A stretch of 64,000 nt of DNA from Olsenella profusa (GCF_016900315.1 NZ_JACSNQ010000006.1:1-64000), one strand, 5' to 3'. Counted from the stretch's first letter, positions 30,406-40,359 are shown. Notes: generated from the sequence alone by a model not told the origin. Numbers and translations: made by a program.

Positions 30406-31887
30406 ATGCCCAGTCACATGCAGCAGACAAGCAAGAAGGCCAGCCCCGCCCGCAGGCGTCGGCGGCGCCTCTGGATCATCCCCGTCGTCATCCTGGCCCT
30501 TCTCGCCGTGGCGTACGCGGGGGGCGTCGTGACCTTCAGCTCCTTCGTCTTCATGCCCGGCACCACGCTCGACAGCTCCGACGTCTCCTGGCGCACCGTC
30601 GACGACGTGGCCGCCGAGAAGAGCGCCTCGCTCGGAGACTTTGAGTCCCGCGTCACCGGGGACGGCATCGACCTCAACGTCAAGGGCTCCGAGGTGGGGC
30701 TGGCCTGCGACGGGGAGAGCTACGCACGCTCCGCCATCGCGCAGGTCAACGCCTGGGCCTGGCCCTACGAGCTCACCCAGCGGCGCACGATCTCGGCCGA
30801 GGCGGGCGTCTCTCTTGACGAGGACGCGCTCTCCACGCTCGTCCAGCAGGCGGTCGACGCCGTCAAGCAGGCCAACGCTGACGCCGGCTCGGGCATCTCC
30901 TACGACGCCGAGCAGGCCCAGTTCGTGCTCGACAAGGGGGCCATCGCCAACCACCTCGACGCCGCGGCCGTAACCGAGCACGTCTCCGAGGGGCTCAGGC
31001 AGCGCCAGGAGAGCATCGAACTCGGCGACGAGTGCCTCGACGTGGCCGACTCCCTGACCAGCGCTCTCGACACCGCCAACTCCTACCTGGCGGGCACCGT
31101 CACCCTCAACCTCGGCGGGCAGCACGCCTACGACGTCACCGCCGAGCAGATCGCCGGGTGGGTCACCATCGGCGACGACTTCTCCGTCTCCCTGGACACC
31201 GCCGCGATCGACGACTGGGGCCACGGCGAGCTCTCCCAGATGTTCGATACCGTGGGCACCGAGCGCACCTACACCCGCCCCGACGGCGCCACCTTCACCG
31301 TGAACGACGGCGACGCCCAGTACGGCCGCAGCACCTACGGCTGGATCATCGACGGCGGGGCGGCGGCGCAGCAGGTCGCGGCCGCCATCCAGACCGGGCA
31401 GCCCTCCACGATCGAGATTCCCACGCTCCAGACGGCCGCGCAGGTGCCCACCGACGGCGGGCAGGACTGGGGCGCGCGCTACATCGACGTCGACCTCACC
31501 GCCCAGCACGCAATCATGTACGACGAGAACGGCGCCGTCATCTGGCAGGCCGACATCACCACGGGCCAGCCCAGCCTCGGCAACGCCACGCCCACCGGCG
31601 TCTGGGCCATCACCAACCGCAAGTCGCGTGCCGTGGACGGCGACATCAACCTCAAGGGGCCCATCGACCCGGCGACCGGCGAGCCCGAGTGGGACAGCCA
31701 CGTGGACTTCTGGCTCGGCGTGGTGGGCAACCTCATCGGGTTCCACAACGCGCCGTGGCAGTCGGTCTTCGGCGGGCAGATCTACACCTGGAACGGCAGC
31801 CACGGCTGCATCAGGATGAGCTACGCGGACGGCCAGGCGCTCTACGACGTCGCCCGCGTGGGCGACACCGTCGTCATTCACAACTAG
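30406..31887 (+). CDS. L,D-transpeptidase with YkuD domain
   Basis: 493 aa. A short basic N-terminus (RRRRRR) and one membrane anchor (about 22-45) leave the rest outside the cell. The middle (about 100-330) looks like one or two peptidoglycan-binding PG_binding_4-type domains. The C-terminal YkuD domain (about 355-492) ends with SHGCIRM, catalytic Cys468 with His466. It makes L,D cross-links in peptidoglycan or attaches proteins to it. GAGG lies 7 nt before the ATG. It stands alone. Confidence 0.9.
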   Translation: MPSHMQQTSKKASPARRRRRRLWIIPVVILALLAVAYAGGVVTFSSFVFMPGTTLDSSDVSWRTVDDVAAEKSASLGDFESRVTGDGIDLNVKGSEVGLACDGESYARSAIAQVNAWAWPYELTQRRTISAEAGVSLDEDALSTLVQQAVDAVKQANADAGSGISYDAEQAQFVLDKGAIANHLDAAAVTEHVSEGLRQRQESIELGDECLDVADSLTSALDTANSYLAGTVTLNLGGQHAYDVTAEQIAGWVTIGDDFSVSLDTAAIDDWGHGELSQMFDTVGTERTYTRPDGATFTVNDGDAQYGRSTYGWIIDGGAAAQQVAAAIQTGQPSTIEIPTLQTAAQVPTDGGQDWGARYIDVDLTAQHAIMYDENGAVIWQADITTGQPSLGNATPTGVWAITNRKSRAVDGDINLKGPIDPATGEPEWDSHVDFWLGVVGNLIGFHNAPWQSVFGGQIYTWNGSHGCIRMSYADGQALYDVARVGDTVVIHN

Positions 31888-31905
31888 GGGGGTCGGTCCC
31901 CCCAG

Positions 31906-32166
31906 GTGCACGTCAGGCGCGCCCTGACGGTCCCTGCCGCAGGCGCACTCGTTAGGTGTGCGCCCCCCGGCCCAGGTGCACCCGTCAAGTGCACCCACAT
32001 CCCAGGTGCACCCCTCAAGTGCACCCATACCTCGGTACACTTGACGAGAAAAACGTTCTTCTCGGTGCACTTAACGCGTTTTGAGCGGGTTTGTCAGTGC
32101 ACTTGACGAGTGCACCTGAGAAATGCAGGAGTTCTCCCGAAGAGGGAGTGCACTTGAGAAGTGCAC
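31906..32166. repeat. repeat cluster A': paired GTGCAC sites, between convergent genes
   Basis: Ten GTGCAC hexamers: 31906, 31976, 31989, 32006, 32019, 32065, 32097, 32110, 32148, 32161. Four pairs lie exactly 13 bp apart, giving a 19-bp dyad near GTGCAC-TTGAnnA-GTGCAC. Left pairs read GTGCACCCSTCAAGTGCAC and right pairs GTGCACTTGAnnAGTGCAC, facing each other across CGAGAAAAACGTTCTTCTCG (32045-32064). The 428-bp gap 31888-32315 contains only this cluster, a weak G6/C6 hairpin right after the transpeptidase stop (31887-31903) and the ffh terminator. Confidence 0.8.
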
Positions 32167-32201
32167 CTAAAAGGCGCGGAAGTGAGCCCTCCCAACCGCG
32201 C

Positions 32202-32242
32202 AAAAAAGGCGCACCCACAGATCAAGAGCCTGTGGGTGCGCC
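32202..32242 (-). terminator. intrinsic terminator of the ffh operon
   Basis: A perfect 13-bp stem, GGCGCACCCACAG (32208-32220) with CTGTGGGTGCGCC (32230-32242), has a 9-nt loop and is followed on the minus strand by six U (A6 at 32202-32207). It lies about 75 bp after the ffh stop. Confidence 0.9.
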
Positions 32243-32315
32243 ATCCAGAACGTCTATGCGACGCTCCGCAGCGCTAGGAAGCCTCCCTGGCCGTCGCTAG
32301 ACTCTGCGGCCGCCG

Positions 32316-33710
32316 CTAGAACGGCATCTTGCCGCCGCCCATGTTGCCCATGTTGCGCATCATCTGTTGCATCGCGCGCCGGCCCTTGCGGCCTCCCTTG
32401 CCGCCCATCTGCTGGGCCATGCCGCGCATCTTGCCCATCATCTTGTTCATCTCGGACCACTGCTTGATGAGCTGGTTGACCTCCTGGACGCTCCTCCCGG
32501 AGCCCTGGGCGATGCGCTTGCGACGCTGGCCGTTGATGATCTTGGGACGCGCACGCTCCTCGCGCGTCATGGAGCGGATGATCGACTCGATGCGGGTGAG
32601 CTGGGAGTCGTCCATGCCGGCCGCGGGCACCTGCGAGAGCGCGCGCTCCATGCCCGGGATCATGCCGATGATCTTCTGCAGGCCGCCCATCTTACGGATC
32701 TGCTGCATCTGGGAGAGCAGGTCGTCCATCGTGAAGCCCTCGCGCAGCATGCGCTCGGCGTCCTCGATCTGCTGCTCGTCGGCGACCTTCTGGGCCTGCT
32801 CGATGATGCCCACCACGTCGCCCATGCCCAGGATGCGCTTGGCCATGCGGTCGGGGTGGAAGACCTCGAGCGAGTCGGGCTTCTCGCCCATCGAGACGAA
32901 CTTGATCGGCTTGCCGGTGACCTCGCGCACGGAGAGCGCACCGCCGCCACGGGCGTCGCCGTCGAGCTTGGACATGATGACGCCGTCGAAGTCCACGCGG
33001 TTGGCGAACTCCGTGACCACGTTGACGATGTCCTGGCCGGTCATCGCGTCCACGACCATGAGGATCTGGTCCGGGCGGACGGCCTGCTTGATGGCCACGG
33101 CCTCCTGCATCATCTCCTCGTCAATCTGCAGGCGGCCCGCGGTGTCTACGATCACGATGTCGTTCAGGTGGTCGACGGCCTCCTGGATGGCGCCGGAGGC
33201 AACCGCCACCGCGTCGACGCCGTCCCCGCGGAAGACCGGCACGCCGATCTCCGCGCCGAGCGTGGCGAGCTGGTCGGCCGCGGCGGGGCGGTGCGTGTCG
33301 CAGGCGGCCAGAAGCGGGCTGTGGCCCTGCCCCTTGAGGAGGTAGGCAAGCTTGGCCGCCGCGGTGGTCTTGCCCGAGCCCTGCAGGCCCACGAGCATGA
33401 TCACGTTGGGCGTGCGGTTCTGGGCGAGCGTCAGCTTGGACTCCGTGGAGCCGAGCAGCGCCGTCAGCTCGTCGAGCACGATGCGCACGACGTTTTGCGC
33501 CGGCGTGAGGGAGTCGAGCACCTCGGCCGTGAGGCACTTCTCCTTGCAGCGGGCCACGAAGCTCTTGACCACGCGGTAGTTGACGTCGGCCTCGAGCAGG
33601 GCCATCCGGATCTCGCGCATGGCGAGGTTGATGTCGTCCTCGGTGAGGCGACCCTTGCCGCGGAGCTTGTCGAAGGTGTCCTGGAGGCGGTCGGAGAGGG
33701 AGTTGAACAT
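32316..33710 (-). CDS. ffh: signal recognition particle protein Ffh
   Basis: 464 aa. N domain (1-90), GTPase domain with GLQGSGKTT, DTAGRLQ and SKLDGDARGG, then a Met-rich M domain (about 300-464) ending in the MxxM-rich tail QQMMRNMGNMGGGKM that contacts SRP RNA and signal peptides. It starts 2 bp after the ftsY stop. It targets membrane proteins together with FtsY. Confidence 0.96.
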   Translation of the reverse strand: MFNSLSDRLQDTFDKLRGKGRLTEDDINLAMREIRMALLEADVNYRVVKSFVARCKEKCLTAEVLDSLTPAQNVVRIVLDELTALLGSTESKLTLAQNRTPNVIMLVGLQGSGKTTAAAKLAYLLKGQGHSPLLAACDTHRPAAADQLATLGAEIGVPVFRGDGVDAVAVASGAIQEAVDHLNDIVIVDTAGRLQIDEEMMQEAVAIKQAVRPDQILMVVDAMTGQDIVNVVTEFANRVDFDGVIMSKLDGDARGGGALSVREVTGKPIKFVSMGEKPDSLEVFHPDRMAKRILGMGDVVGIIEQAQKVADEQQIEDAERMLREGFTMDDLLSQMQQIRKMGGLQKIIGMIPGMERALSQVPAAGMDDSQLTRIESIIRSMTREERARPKIINGQRRKRIAQGSGRSVQEVNQLIKQWSEMNKMMGKMRGMAQQMGGKGGRKGRRAMQQMMRNMGNMGGGKMPF

Positions 33711-33712
33711 GG

Positions 33713-34624
33713 CTACATCCCTTCGCCCACGAGCGCGCGGCAGAAGTCGAGCGCGTCGAAGGTCTGGAGGTCGTCGAGGGCCTCGCCCACGCCGATGCGG
33801 TAGATGGGCAGGCTCAGCTGGCTGGATATGGCAAGCGCGATACCGCCCTTGGCGGTGCCGTCGAGCTTGGTCACGATGAGGCCGTCGAGCTCGAGAGCGT
33901 CGTTGAACTCGTGCGCCTGGTTGAGGCCGTTCTGGCCGGTGGTGGCGTCGATCACGAGGACCACGCTCACCGGCATCGACTGGCAGCGCTTGCGCGTGAC
34001 GTTCACCACCTTGGCGAGCTCGCGCATGAGGTCGGAGGAGGTGTGCAGGCGCCCGGCGGTGTCGATGAGCACGAGCCTCGAGCCGCGGCGCTCGGCCTCC
34101 TCCACCACGTCGTAGCAGACGCTCGCGGGGTCGGCGCCGCGGTCGCGCGTGATGACGTCCACGCTCGCACGCTGGCCCCAGACCTCGAGCTGCTCGATCG
34201 CGGCGGCGCGGAAGGTGTCCGCCCCGCCGATCACGCAGGGGATCCCGGCCTCGCGGGCGCGCCCGGCGAGCTTGCCCACCGTGGTCGTCTTGCCCGCCCC
34301 GTTGATGCCCACGAAGAGCACACAGGAGGGTAGGTCGGTGAACGGGTCGCGCCCCGCTGCGGGGAACTCCGCCGCCAGGCGACGCGCCAGGGCGTCGCGC
34401 AGCTGGTCGGCACGGGTGAGGTTCTCGCGGGCGGCCTGCTCGCGCAGGTCGTCGGTCACGCGCATGGCGACCTCGGCACCCATGTCGCCCATCACGAGCG
34501 TGTCCTCGAGGTCCTCCCAGAAGTCCTCGTCAACCTCGCCGCCCATGTAGAAGATCTCGTTGATGGCCTCGCGCGAGCGCTTGAGGCCGGCCTTCAGGCT
34601 GTCGAGAAGACCCATCTTAGGCAT
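33713..34624 (-). CDS. ftsY: signal recognition particle receptor FtsY
   Basis: 303 aa. A short N domain without an acidic A domain, then GTPase motifs GINGAGKTTT, DTFRAAA, DTAGRLH and TKLDGTAKGG. The start MPKMGLLDSL overlaps the smc stop (ATGCCTAAG) and has AAGGTGG 5 nt upstream; the ATG three codons later is the alternative. It is the membrane receptor for Ffh-ribosome complexes. Confidence 0.95.
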   Translation of the reverse strand: MPKMGLLDSLKAGLKRSREAINEIFYMGGEVDEDFWEDLEDTLVMGDMGAEVAMRVTDDLREQAARENLTRADQLRDALARRLAAEFPAAGRDPFTDLPSCVLFVGINGAGKTTTVGKLAGRAREAGIPCVIGGADTFRAAAIEQLEVWGQRASVDVITRDRGADPASVCYDVVEEAERRGSRLVLIDTAGRLHTSSDLMRELAKVVNVTRKRCQSMPVSVVLVIDATTGQNGLNQAHEFNDALELDGLIVTKLDGTAKGGIALAISSQLSLPIYRIGVGEALDDLQTFDALDFCRALVGEGM

Positions 34625-37600
34625 CAACCACCTTTCCGGTTGCACGGTCGAGCCGCTGCGAGACCACGCGGCTCACGCCGTCGGCCTGCATCGACACGCC
34701 GTAGAGGACGTCCGCCTGCTCCATCGTGCGCCGCTGGTGCGAGATCACGATGAGCTGCGTGGTCTGCTTGAGCCGCTCGATCGCGTCGAGCAGCTTGGAG
34801 AGGTTGGAGTCGTCGAGGGCGGCCTCAACCTCGTCAAAGACGTAGAACGGCACCGTACGGACCTTGTAGACCGCAAAGAGCAGCGCGAGGGCCGTGAGGG
34901 ACTTCTCGCCGCCGCTCATGAGCATCATCTTGGAGAGCCGCTTGCCGCGCGGCTGGGCCACGATCTCGATACCGGTGTCCGCGGGGTTGTCCGGGTCGGT
35001 CATCTCGATGTGGGCGCGCCCGCCCGGGAACAGCAGCGAGAAGATCTCGGAGAAGTTCTCGTTGACCTTGGAGAAGACCGTGAGGAAGCGGTTCCTCATC
35101 TTGCGGTCGATGGCCGCGGTGATCTTCTTCAGGGAGGCGCGGGCGCTCTCGAGGTCGGCCACCTGCTCGTTGATGTAGTCGGCGCGCTGCTTGAGCCTGA
35201 GGTACTCGTCCATGGCCACGGCGTTGACCGGACCGATGGACTCGATCTGCGCCTTCAGGGAGGCCACGCGGCGCTCGGCGGCGTCGCGGTCCTCGGGCTC
35301 GGGCAGCTCGAGCGCCTCGTCGAGCACCGCTCCGGTGGCCACGATCGCGTTGATCGCGCCCTCCACCTGCACCTCGAGCTTGCCGAGGTCGACCTTGACG
35401 TCGGAGGCGGCGGAGCGCGCGGCGTCGAGCTCGGCGGAGGCGGCGCTCACGGCCTCGCGCGCGCCTCCGATGGTGCGCTTGAGGGAGTCCGAGTCCGCCT
35501 CGGCGAGCGAGGCGCGGTCCTTGAGGCGCGCGGCCCACTCGAGGGCGCGCTCGCGGATGGCGTCGTAGCGGTCGTGGAGCGGGTCCACGCGCAGGCGCAC
35601 GACCTCGAGGGCGCGCGAGGAGCGCTCGGTGGAGACGATCAGCTCGTCGAGCTCCCCCACCCGGGCGGCGAGCTCCGCCACGCGGGACTCGAGGTTGCCG
35701 CGGCGCTCCGTGACCATGGCGAGCTCGAGACGGGCATCGGAGAGCGCACGGCTCGCCTTGCCCTGCTCGGCGATGGCCTCCTGGTGGTCGTCGCTGCGCT
35801 CGGAGAGGGTGGCGGCGAGCTCGTCTGCCAGCTCGCGCGCCTCGCGCGCGGCGGCGCGGTGCCCCTCGATCTGCCCGCGGGCGTCGGCCGCCTTCTCCGC
35901 CGCGGCCTCGCGGCGCTTGGCAACCTGGGCGCGCTCCGAGCGGGAGCTCGCAAGCTGGGCCTCCAGGCGCCCGCGCTCGGAGGTCGCCGAGGAGAGCTCG
36001 GCGGTGAGGCGCGCCACCTCGCCCTTGGCGGAGGCGGCCTCGTCGCGGGCCTCGGCGAGGGCGAGCTCGGCGTCGCGGGCCTCGGCGGAGGAGAGCCTCT
36101 CGGCGCGCTCGAGCTCGGCCATGCCCCCCTCGAGCTCGCGGATGCGGCGCTTGCGCTCGAGGGCGCCCGCCTCGCTCGTGCGGGCGGCGCCCACGCGGAC
36201 GCGCCCGTCGGGTAGCACCGTCGCGCCGTCGAAAGTCACGTAGGTGCAGGAGGGAGCGGCGGCGTGGGCCGCCACGGCAGCTGCGGCGTCCTCGACGAGA
36301 CGGACCCCGCCGAAGAGGGCGCTCAGGAGCGGGCGGGCCTCGTCGGACACGCGCAGGCGGTCGACGAGCGGGGTGCCCGGGGCGTCTGCGGCCGGGACTG
36401 GGCCGGAGCCCGCGCGCGCCACGATGGCGGCGCGGCCCTCGGTGCCCGCCAGCGCGAGCGCGCGCTCGGCAAGGGCGGTCGCCGCGTCGGCGTCGGCCAC
36501 CACGAGCGCAGCGAGGTCGTCGCCGAGCAGCTGCTCCACGAGCGTCTCCACCGATGCGTCGGCGTCGACGAGGTCGGCGAGGCGGCACTCCACGCGGTCG
36601 GCCTCGCCCTCGGCAAGCGCCGCCACGAGCGGGCTCGCCTTCTCCACGTCCGCGTCCACGGAGCGCAGCGCGTCGAGGGTCGCCGTGGCCGAGGAGAGCG
36701 CCGTGCGCGCCTGAGCCTCCGCCGTGCGGGCGCGCTCGAGCTCGGCGGTGGCGTCCCTGATCTCGGCGGCCAGCTCGTCGGCGCGCCCGCGCGCGGCGGC
36801 AAGCTCGCCCTCGAGGGCGTCCGCGCGCTCGGAGCGCTCGGCGAGCGCCTCCTCGGCGGTGCTCACGGCGTCTTCGAGCTGGTCGAGGCGCGAGGCGAAC
36901 ATCTGGTCCTCGACCTCGGCGTTGGAGATCTGGTCCTCGAGCTTGGCGTAGGCGAGCGTCTCGCGGTCCGCCTCGGAGCGGGCGGCACGCTCCTGCGCCG
37001 TGATGCGCGAGATCTCGTCGTCGAGCGCGCGGCGGCGCTGGACGGCCTTGTGGGAGGCCTCGGAGAGCGCGGCCACCGACGCCTTGAGGTCCTTCTCGCG
37101 AACCCCGAGGTCCGAGAGCTCGCTTGCCACCCGCTCGTGCTCCGAGGCGGCGTCGGCGCGCTGCTTCTGGGAGGCGGAGAGCTGCATGCGCATGTCGGAG
37201 AGGCGCGAGACCATGTTCTTGCCCTTCTCCTCGAGCAGGCGCATGTCGGAGTCCATGCGGCCGAGGAGGTCCTGCATGCGGCGGCGCTGCTCGCCGAGGT
37301 CGCCCACAAAGAGGCCCTTCTGCTCCAGCAGCGACTGGAGCTTCTCGAGCTCGCGGCTCTTCTCGTCATAGCGGTACTGGGCGAGCTCGATGGCGGCGTC
37401 GGCCTCCTTGCCGCGCGCCTGGAGCCTCCCGTAGCTCTCCTGGAGGCGGCGCAGGTCGTCCACGGCCAGCTGGACCTCGAGGCCCTTGAGCTCGTCCTCA
37501 AGCGCGCGGGCGCGCTGGGCCTTGTCGACCTGGCGCTCGAGGGGCTTGAGCTGGCGGGAGATCTCGCGCGAGAGCACCTTGGCGCGGGCGAGGTTGTCGT

Positions 37601-38153
37601 CCATCGAGACGAGCTTGCGCTGGCTGCGCTCCTTGCGGCGGCGGTGCTTGGAGATGTCGGCCGCCTCCTCGATGAGGGAGCGGCGCTCCTCGGGGCGGCT
37701 CGAGAGGATGGAGTCGAGCTTGCCCTGGGAGATGATCGAGTGGGTGTCCTTGCCGAGGCCCGAGTCGTGCAGGATGTCCTGGACGTCCATGAGGCGGCTC
37801 GGCGCCCCGTTGATGAGGTACTCGGACTCGCCGGAACGGTACATCCGGCGCGTGATGCCCACCTCGTTGAAGTCGATGGGGAGGGTGTGGTCGGAGTTGT
37901 CCAGCACGAGGGTGACCTCGGCCACGCCCACCGCGCCGCGCGCCGAGGAGCCCGAGAAGATCACGTCCTCCATGGCCTGGCCGCGCAGCTGCTTGGCGCT
38001 CTGCTCGCCAAGGACCCACAGGATCGCGTCGGAGACGTTGGACTTGCCCGACCCGTTGGGCCCCACCACCACGGTGAGGCCGGGATCGAAGGCCATCTGG
38101 GTGCGGTCGGCGAACGACTTGAACCCCTTGAGTGTGAGCGACTTCAGGTACAC
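34617..38153 (-). CDS. smc: chromosome segregation protein SMC
   Basis: 1178 aa, normal length. Walker A GPNGSGKSN (about 32-40), long coiled coil, hinge (about 510-650, with GDDLAAL), second coiled coil, signature LMSGGEKSLTALALLF and Walker B FYVFDEVEAALDD near the end. It compacts and segregates the chromosome as a dimer with ScpAB. The start is GTG (VYLKSLTLKGFKSF), with AGGAG/GAGAGG 6-9 nt upstream. It lies between rnc and ftsY in a compact leftward run. Confidence 0.96.
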   Translation of the reverse strand: MYLKSLTLKGFKSFADRTQMAFDPGLTVVVGPNGSGKSNVSDAILWVLGEQSAKQLRGQAMEDVIFSGSSARGAVGVAEVTLVLDNSDHTLPIDFNEVGITRRMYRSGESEYLINGAPSRLMDVQDILHDSGLGKDTHSIISQGKLDSILSSRPEERRSLIEEAADISKHRRRKERSQRKLVSMDDNLARAKVLSREISRQLKPLERQVDKAQRARALEDELKGLEVQLAVDDLRRLQESYGRLQARGKEADAAIELAQYRYDEKSRELEKLQSLLEQKGLFVGDLGEQRRRMQDLLGRMDSDMRLLEEKGKNMVSRLSDMRMQLSASQKQRADAASEHERVASELSDLGVREKDLKASVAALSEASHKAVQRRRALDDEISRITAQERAARSEADRETLAYAKLEDQISNAEVEDQMFASRLDQLEDAVSTAEEALAERSERADALEGELAAARGRADELAAEIRDATAELERARTAEAQARTALSSATATLDALRSVDADVEKASPLVAALAEGEADRVECRLADLVDADASVETLVEQLLGDDLAALVVADADAATALAERALALAGTEGRAAIVARAGSGPVPAADAPGTPLVDRLRVSDEARPLLSALFGGVRLVEDAAAAVAAHAAAPSCTYVTFDGATVLPDGRVRVGAARTSEAGALERKRRIRELEGGMAELERAERLSSAEARDAELALAEARDEAASAKGEVARLTAELSSATSERGRLEAQLASSRSERAQVAKRREAAAEKAADARGQIEGHRAAAREARELADELAATLSERSDDHQEAIAEQGKASRALSDARLELAMVTERRGNLESRVAELAARVGELDELIVSTERSSRALEVVRLRVDPLHDRYDAIRERALEWAARLKDRASLAEADSDSLKRTIGGAREAVSAASAELDAARSAASDVKVDLGKLEVQVEGAINAIVATGAVLDEALELPEPEDRDAAERRVASLKAQIESIGPVNAVAMDEYLRLKQRADYINEQVADLESARASLKKITAAIDRKMRNRFLTVFSKVNENFSEIFSLLFPGGRAHIEMTDPDNPADTGIEIVAQPRGKRLSKMMLMSGGEKSLTALALLFAVYKVRTVPFYVFDEVEAALDDSNLSKLLDAIERLKQTTQLIVISHQRRTMEQADVLYGVSMQADGVSRVVSQRLDRATGKVVDA

Positions 38154-38181
38154 GCGGAGCCTCTCCTGCCTCTTGCCTGCG

Positions 38182-38910
38182 CTAGTTGGTGGTCCCGGCG
38201 CCCTCAAAGTCCCCCTGCTCGGCGTAGCCGAGGCGCACGAGCGCGTCGATCGCCGCCGCACTCTCCGAGGACTTCTTGGACGAGCCCACGCCGCGCCCCA
38301 CGCGCCGCCCCTCCACGAGGACGACCGAGGTGAAGGTGGGGTCGTGGGCCGGACCCTCCTCCGAGACGAGCCTGTACTCCGGGCCGCAGTGCAGGTCGCG
38401 CTGGGTGACCTCCTGCAGGCGGGACTTGGGGCTGATGGGCTTGCGCGCGAGCGCCGGGGACACCTCCGGGCCGAGCGTCTCCATGACGAAGGCGTGCGTG
38501 GCGCCGTACCCCGCGTCCAGGTAGAGGGCGCCCACGAGCGCCTCGTAGACGTTCTCCAGGGCGGAGTGCATGCCGCGCGAGCCGGTGCCGCGCTCGGACT
38601 CCCCCATCACGATGAGCGGCGCCACGCCGAGGCGGCCGGCCACGCTCGAGAGCATCTTGCCCGAGACGAGGCTGATCTTGGCCTGCGTGAGCGCACCCTC
38701 ATCCATATCCGGGAAGCGCTCGAAGAGGTCGGTGGCCACGATGGCCCCGAGGATGGAGTCACCGAGGAACTCGAGGCGCTCGTAGGAGGCCGAGACGGGC
38801 CGCCCCTCCACGGCCGAGGGGTGCGTAAGCGCCGCGACGATGAGGTCCTGGTTGTCGAAGTGGTGGCCGCAGATCTTCTCGGCCGCGGCCACCCGCTCGC
38901 ACATCTTCAA
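38182..38910 (-). CDS. rnc: ribonuclease III
   Basis: 242 aa. The RNase III signature ERLEFLGDSILG (about 43-54) and the second metal site ENVYEALVGALYLD are present, followed by a dsRNA-binding domain (about 160-232). It processes rRNA precursors and structured mRNA. The start is ambiguous: TTG at 38910 has GGGGG 8 nt upstream and is used here; the ATG at 38904 is the alternative. acpP lies 12 bp upstream. Confidence 0.95.
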   Translation of the reverse strand: MKMCERVAAAEKICGHHFDNQDLIVAALTHPSAVEGRPVSASYERLEFLGDSILGAIVATDLFERFPDMDEGALTQAKISLVSGKMLSSVAGRLGVAPLIVMGESERGTGSRGMHSALENVYEALVGALYLDAGYGATHAFVMETLGPEVSPALARKPISPKSRLQEVTQRDLHCGPEYRLVSEEGPAHDPTFTSVVLVEGRRVGRGVGSSKKSSESAAAIDALVRLGYAEQGDFEGAGTTN

Positions 38911-38922
38911 CGAACGGGCCCC

Positions 38923-39165
38923 CTACTGCTGGGCCCGCTGGATGGCGTCGACGACCGCACCCACGGTGGGGATCTGGTTCACCGCGTCGTCGGAGAAGGT
39001 GACGGAGAACTCGTCCTCGAGCGAGGTCACGAGCTCGAGCAGGTCGAAGGAGTCGGCGCCGAGCTCCTTCAGGTTGGTGTCCTCGGTGAGCGTGACGTCG
39101 TCGCCGAGGGAGAGCGTATCCTCGGTGACCTCGATGACCTTGGCGAGAATTGCGTCGCGGTCCAT
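38923..39165 (-). CDS. acpP: acyl carrier protein
   Basis: 80 aa, acidic and helical, with the phosphopantetheine site Ser39 in GADSFDLLEL. It carries acyl chains in fatty-acid synthesis. It is flanked by plsX and rnc, a common order. GGAGGA precedes the ATG. The 204-bp gap to plsX is very GC-rich and holds a 19-bp direct repeat GCGGGCCGGGGCGTGGGCG-like (about 39283 and 39314). Confidence 0.95.
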   Translation of the reverse strand: MDRDAILAKVIEVTEDTLSLGDDVTLTEDTNLKELGADSFDLLELVTSLEDEFSVTFSDDAVNQIPTVGAVVDAIQRAQQ

Positions 39166-39369
39166 GGCTGTCCTCCTTGCGTTCGGGGCGCGCGGCCCCG
39201 CCTGTGGCCGGGCCCTCCGGCCCGGCGGCTTCCATCAGATTCTACCCCGTCTCCGGCGCCCGCGCGGGGCGCGGGCCGGCGGGCGGGCCGGGGCGTGGGC
39301 GCTCCCGGGTGCGGCGGGCCGGGGCGTGGGCGCCATCAAATGCGGCGGCCCGTCGGCCGCGGGGCCGCC

Positions 39370-40359
39370 CTATGACGAGAGCTCGCAGGCCTCGGCGATG
39401 CGCTCGGACAGGTGCGCGCGGACGGCGCGCGCGGCGGCGTGGGTGCCCATGCGCACAGCCTGGGCGCTCGTGGCGCCGTGGCCCTTGACCACCGGGGCGC
39501 GCAGACCCAGCAGGATGGCGCCACCGTACTCGTCGCCGGTCATCTCGGCGGCGAGGGCCTTGAGCGACTTGGCCAGGAGCGCCATGCCGATCTTGTTGGT
39601 GAGCGACTCCTCCATCGCGGCCTTGAGGCGCTTGATCACGAACTTGCCCGTACCCTCGATGGACTTGAGCGCCACGTTGCCGGTGAAGCCGTCGGCCACG
39701 ATCACGTCGAACGTGCCGGCGAGCAGGTCCGTGCCCTCGGCGTTGCCCGCGAACCCGCAGTTGCCCTCCGCGAGCGCCGCGTGGTAGGCAAGCGCCATCT
39801 CGGAGCCCTTGGTGTCCTCCGAGCCGTTGCAGAGCAGCCCCACGCGCGGGTCCTCCACGCCGAGCACCTCGCGCGAGTAGGCGCGGCCCATGTGCGCGAA
39901 CTGTACCATGACCTCGGGCTTGACGTCGGCGTTGGCGCCCATGTCCAGAAAGACCGTCGGCCGCCCGGAGATGCCGGGGAACGGCAGGCAGAGGCCGGGG
40001 CGCTTGACGCCCTTGATGCGCCCCACGCCGAAGGTGGCCGCCGTGAGCACGGCGCCGGTGGAGCCGGCCGAGAAGAGGCCGTCGGCGTCGCCGGCGCGCA
40101 CCGCGGCGGCGGCGCGCACGATGCTCGCGTCCTTCTTCTGGCGCACGGCGTTGGCCGGGTGCTCGGACATCGTGATGACCTGGGTGGTCACGAGGGCTCG
40201 CGCGCGGTCGTGGGAGGCCGCGAACGGCTCCACCACCTCGGCGTCGCCGGCGACGAGCACCTCGAGCTCGGGGTCGTCGGCAAGCGCCTGGGCCACGCCC
40301 TCCAGCAGGACGGCGGGCTCCTTGTCCGCGCCCATCACGTCAACGCAGATCGTGGTCAT
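39370..40359 (-). CDS. plsX: phosphate acyltransferase PlsX
   Basis: 329 aa. Family motifs: VDVMGADKEP at the start, SAGSTGAVLTAA, DMGANADVKPE and VADGFTGNVALKSIEG. It converts acyl-ACP to acyl-phosphate for phospholipid synthesis. AGGAGGAAGC lies before the ATG. First gene of the plsX-acpP-rnc-smc-ftsY-ffh run. Confidence 0.95.
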   Translation of the reverse strand: MTTICVDVMGADKEPAVLLEGVAQALADDPELEVLVAGDAEVVEPFAASHDRARALVTTQVITMSEHPANAVRQKKDASIVRAAAAVRAGDADGLFSAGSTGAVLTAATFGVGRIKGVKRPGLCLPFPGISGRPTVFLDMGANADVKPEVMVQFAHMGRAYSREVLGVEDPRVGLLCNGSEDTKGSEMALAYHAALAEGNCGFAGNAEGTDLLAGTFDVIVADGFTGNVALKSIEGTGKFVIKRLKAAMEESLTNKIGMALLAKSLKALAAEMTGDEYGGAILLGLRAPVVKGHGATSAQAVRMGTHAAARAVRAHLSERIAEACELSS

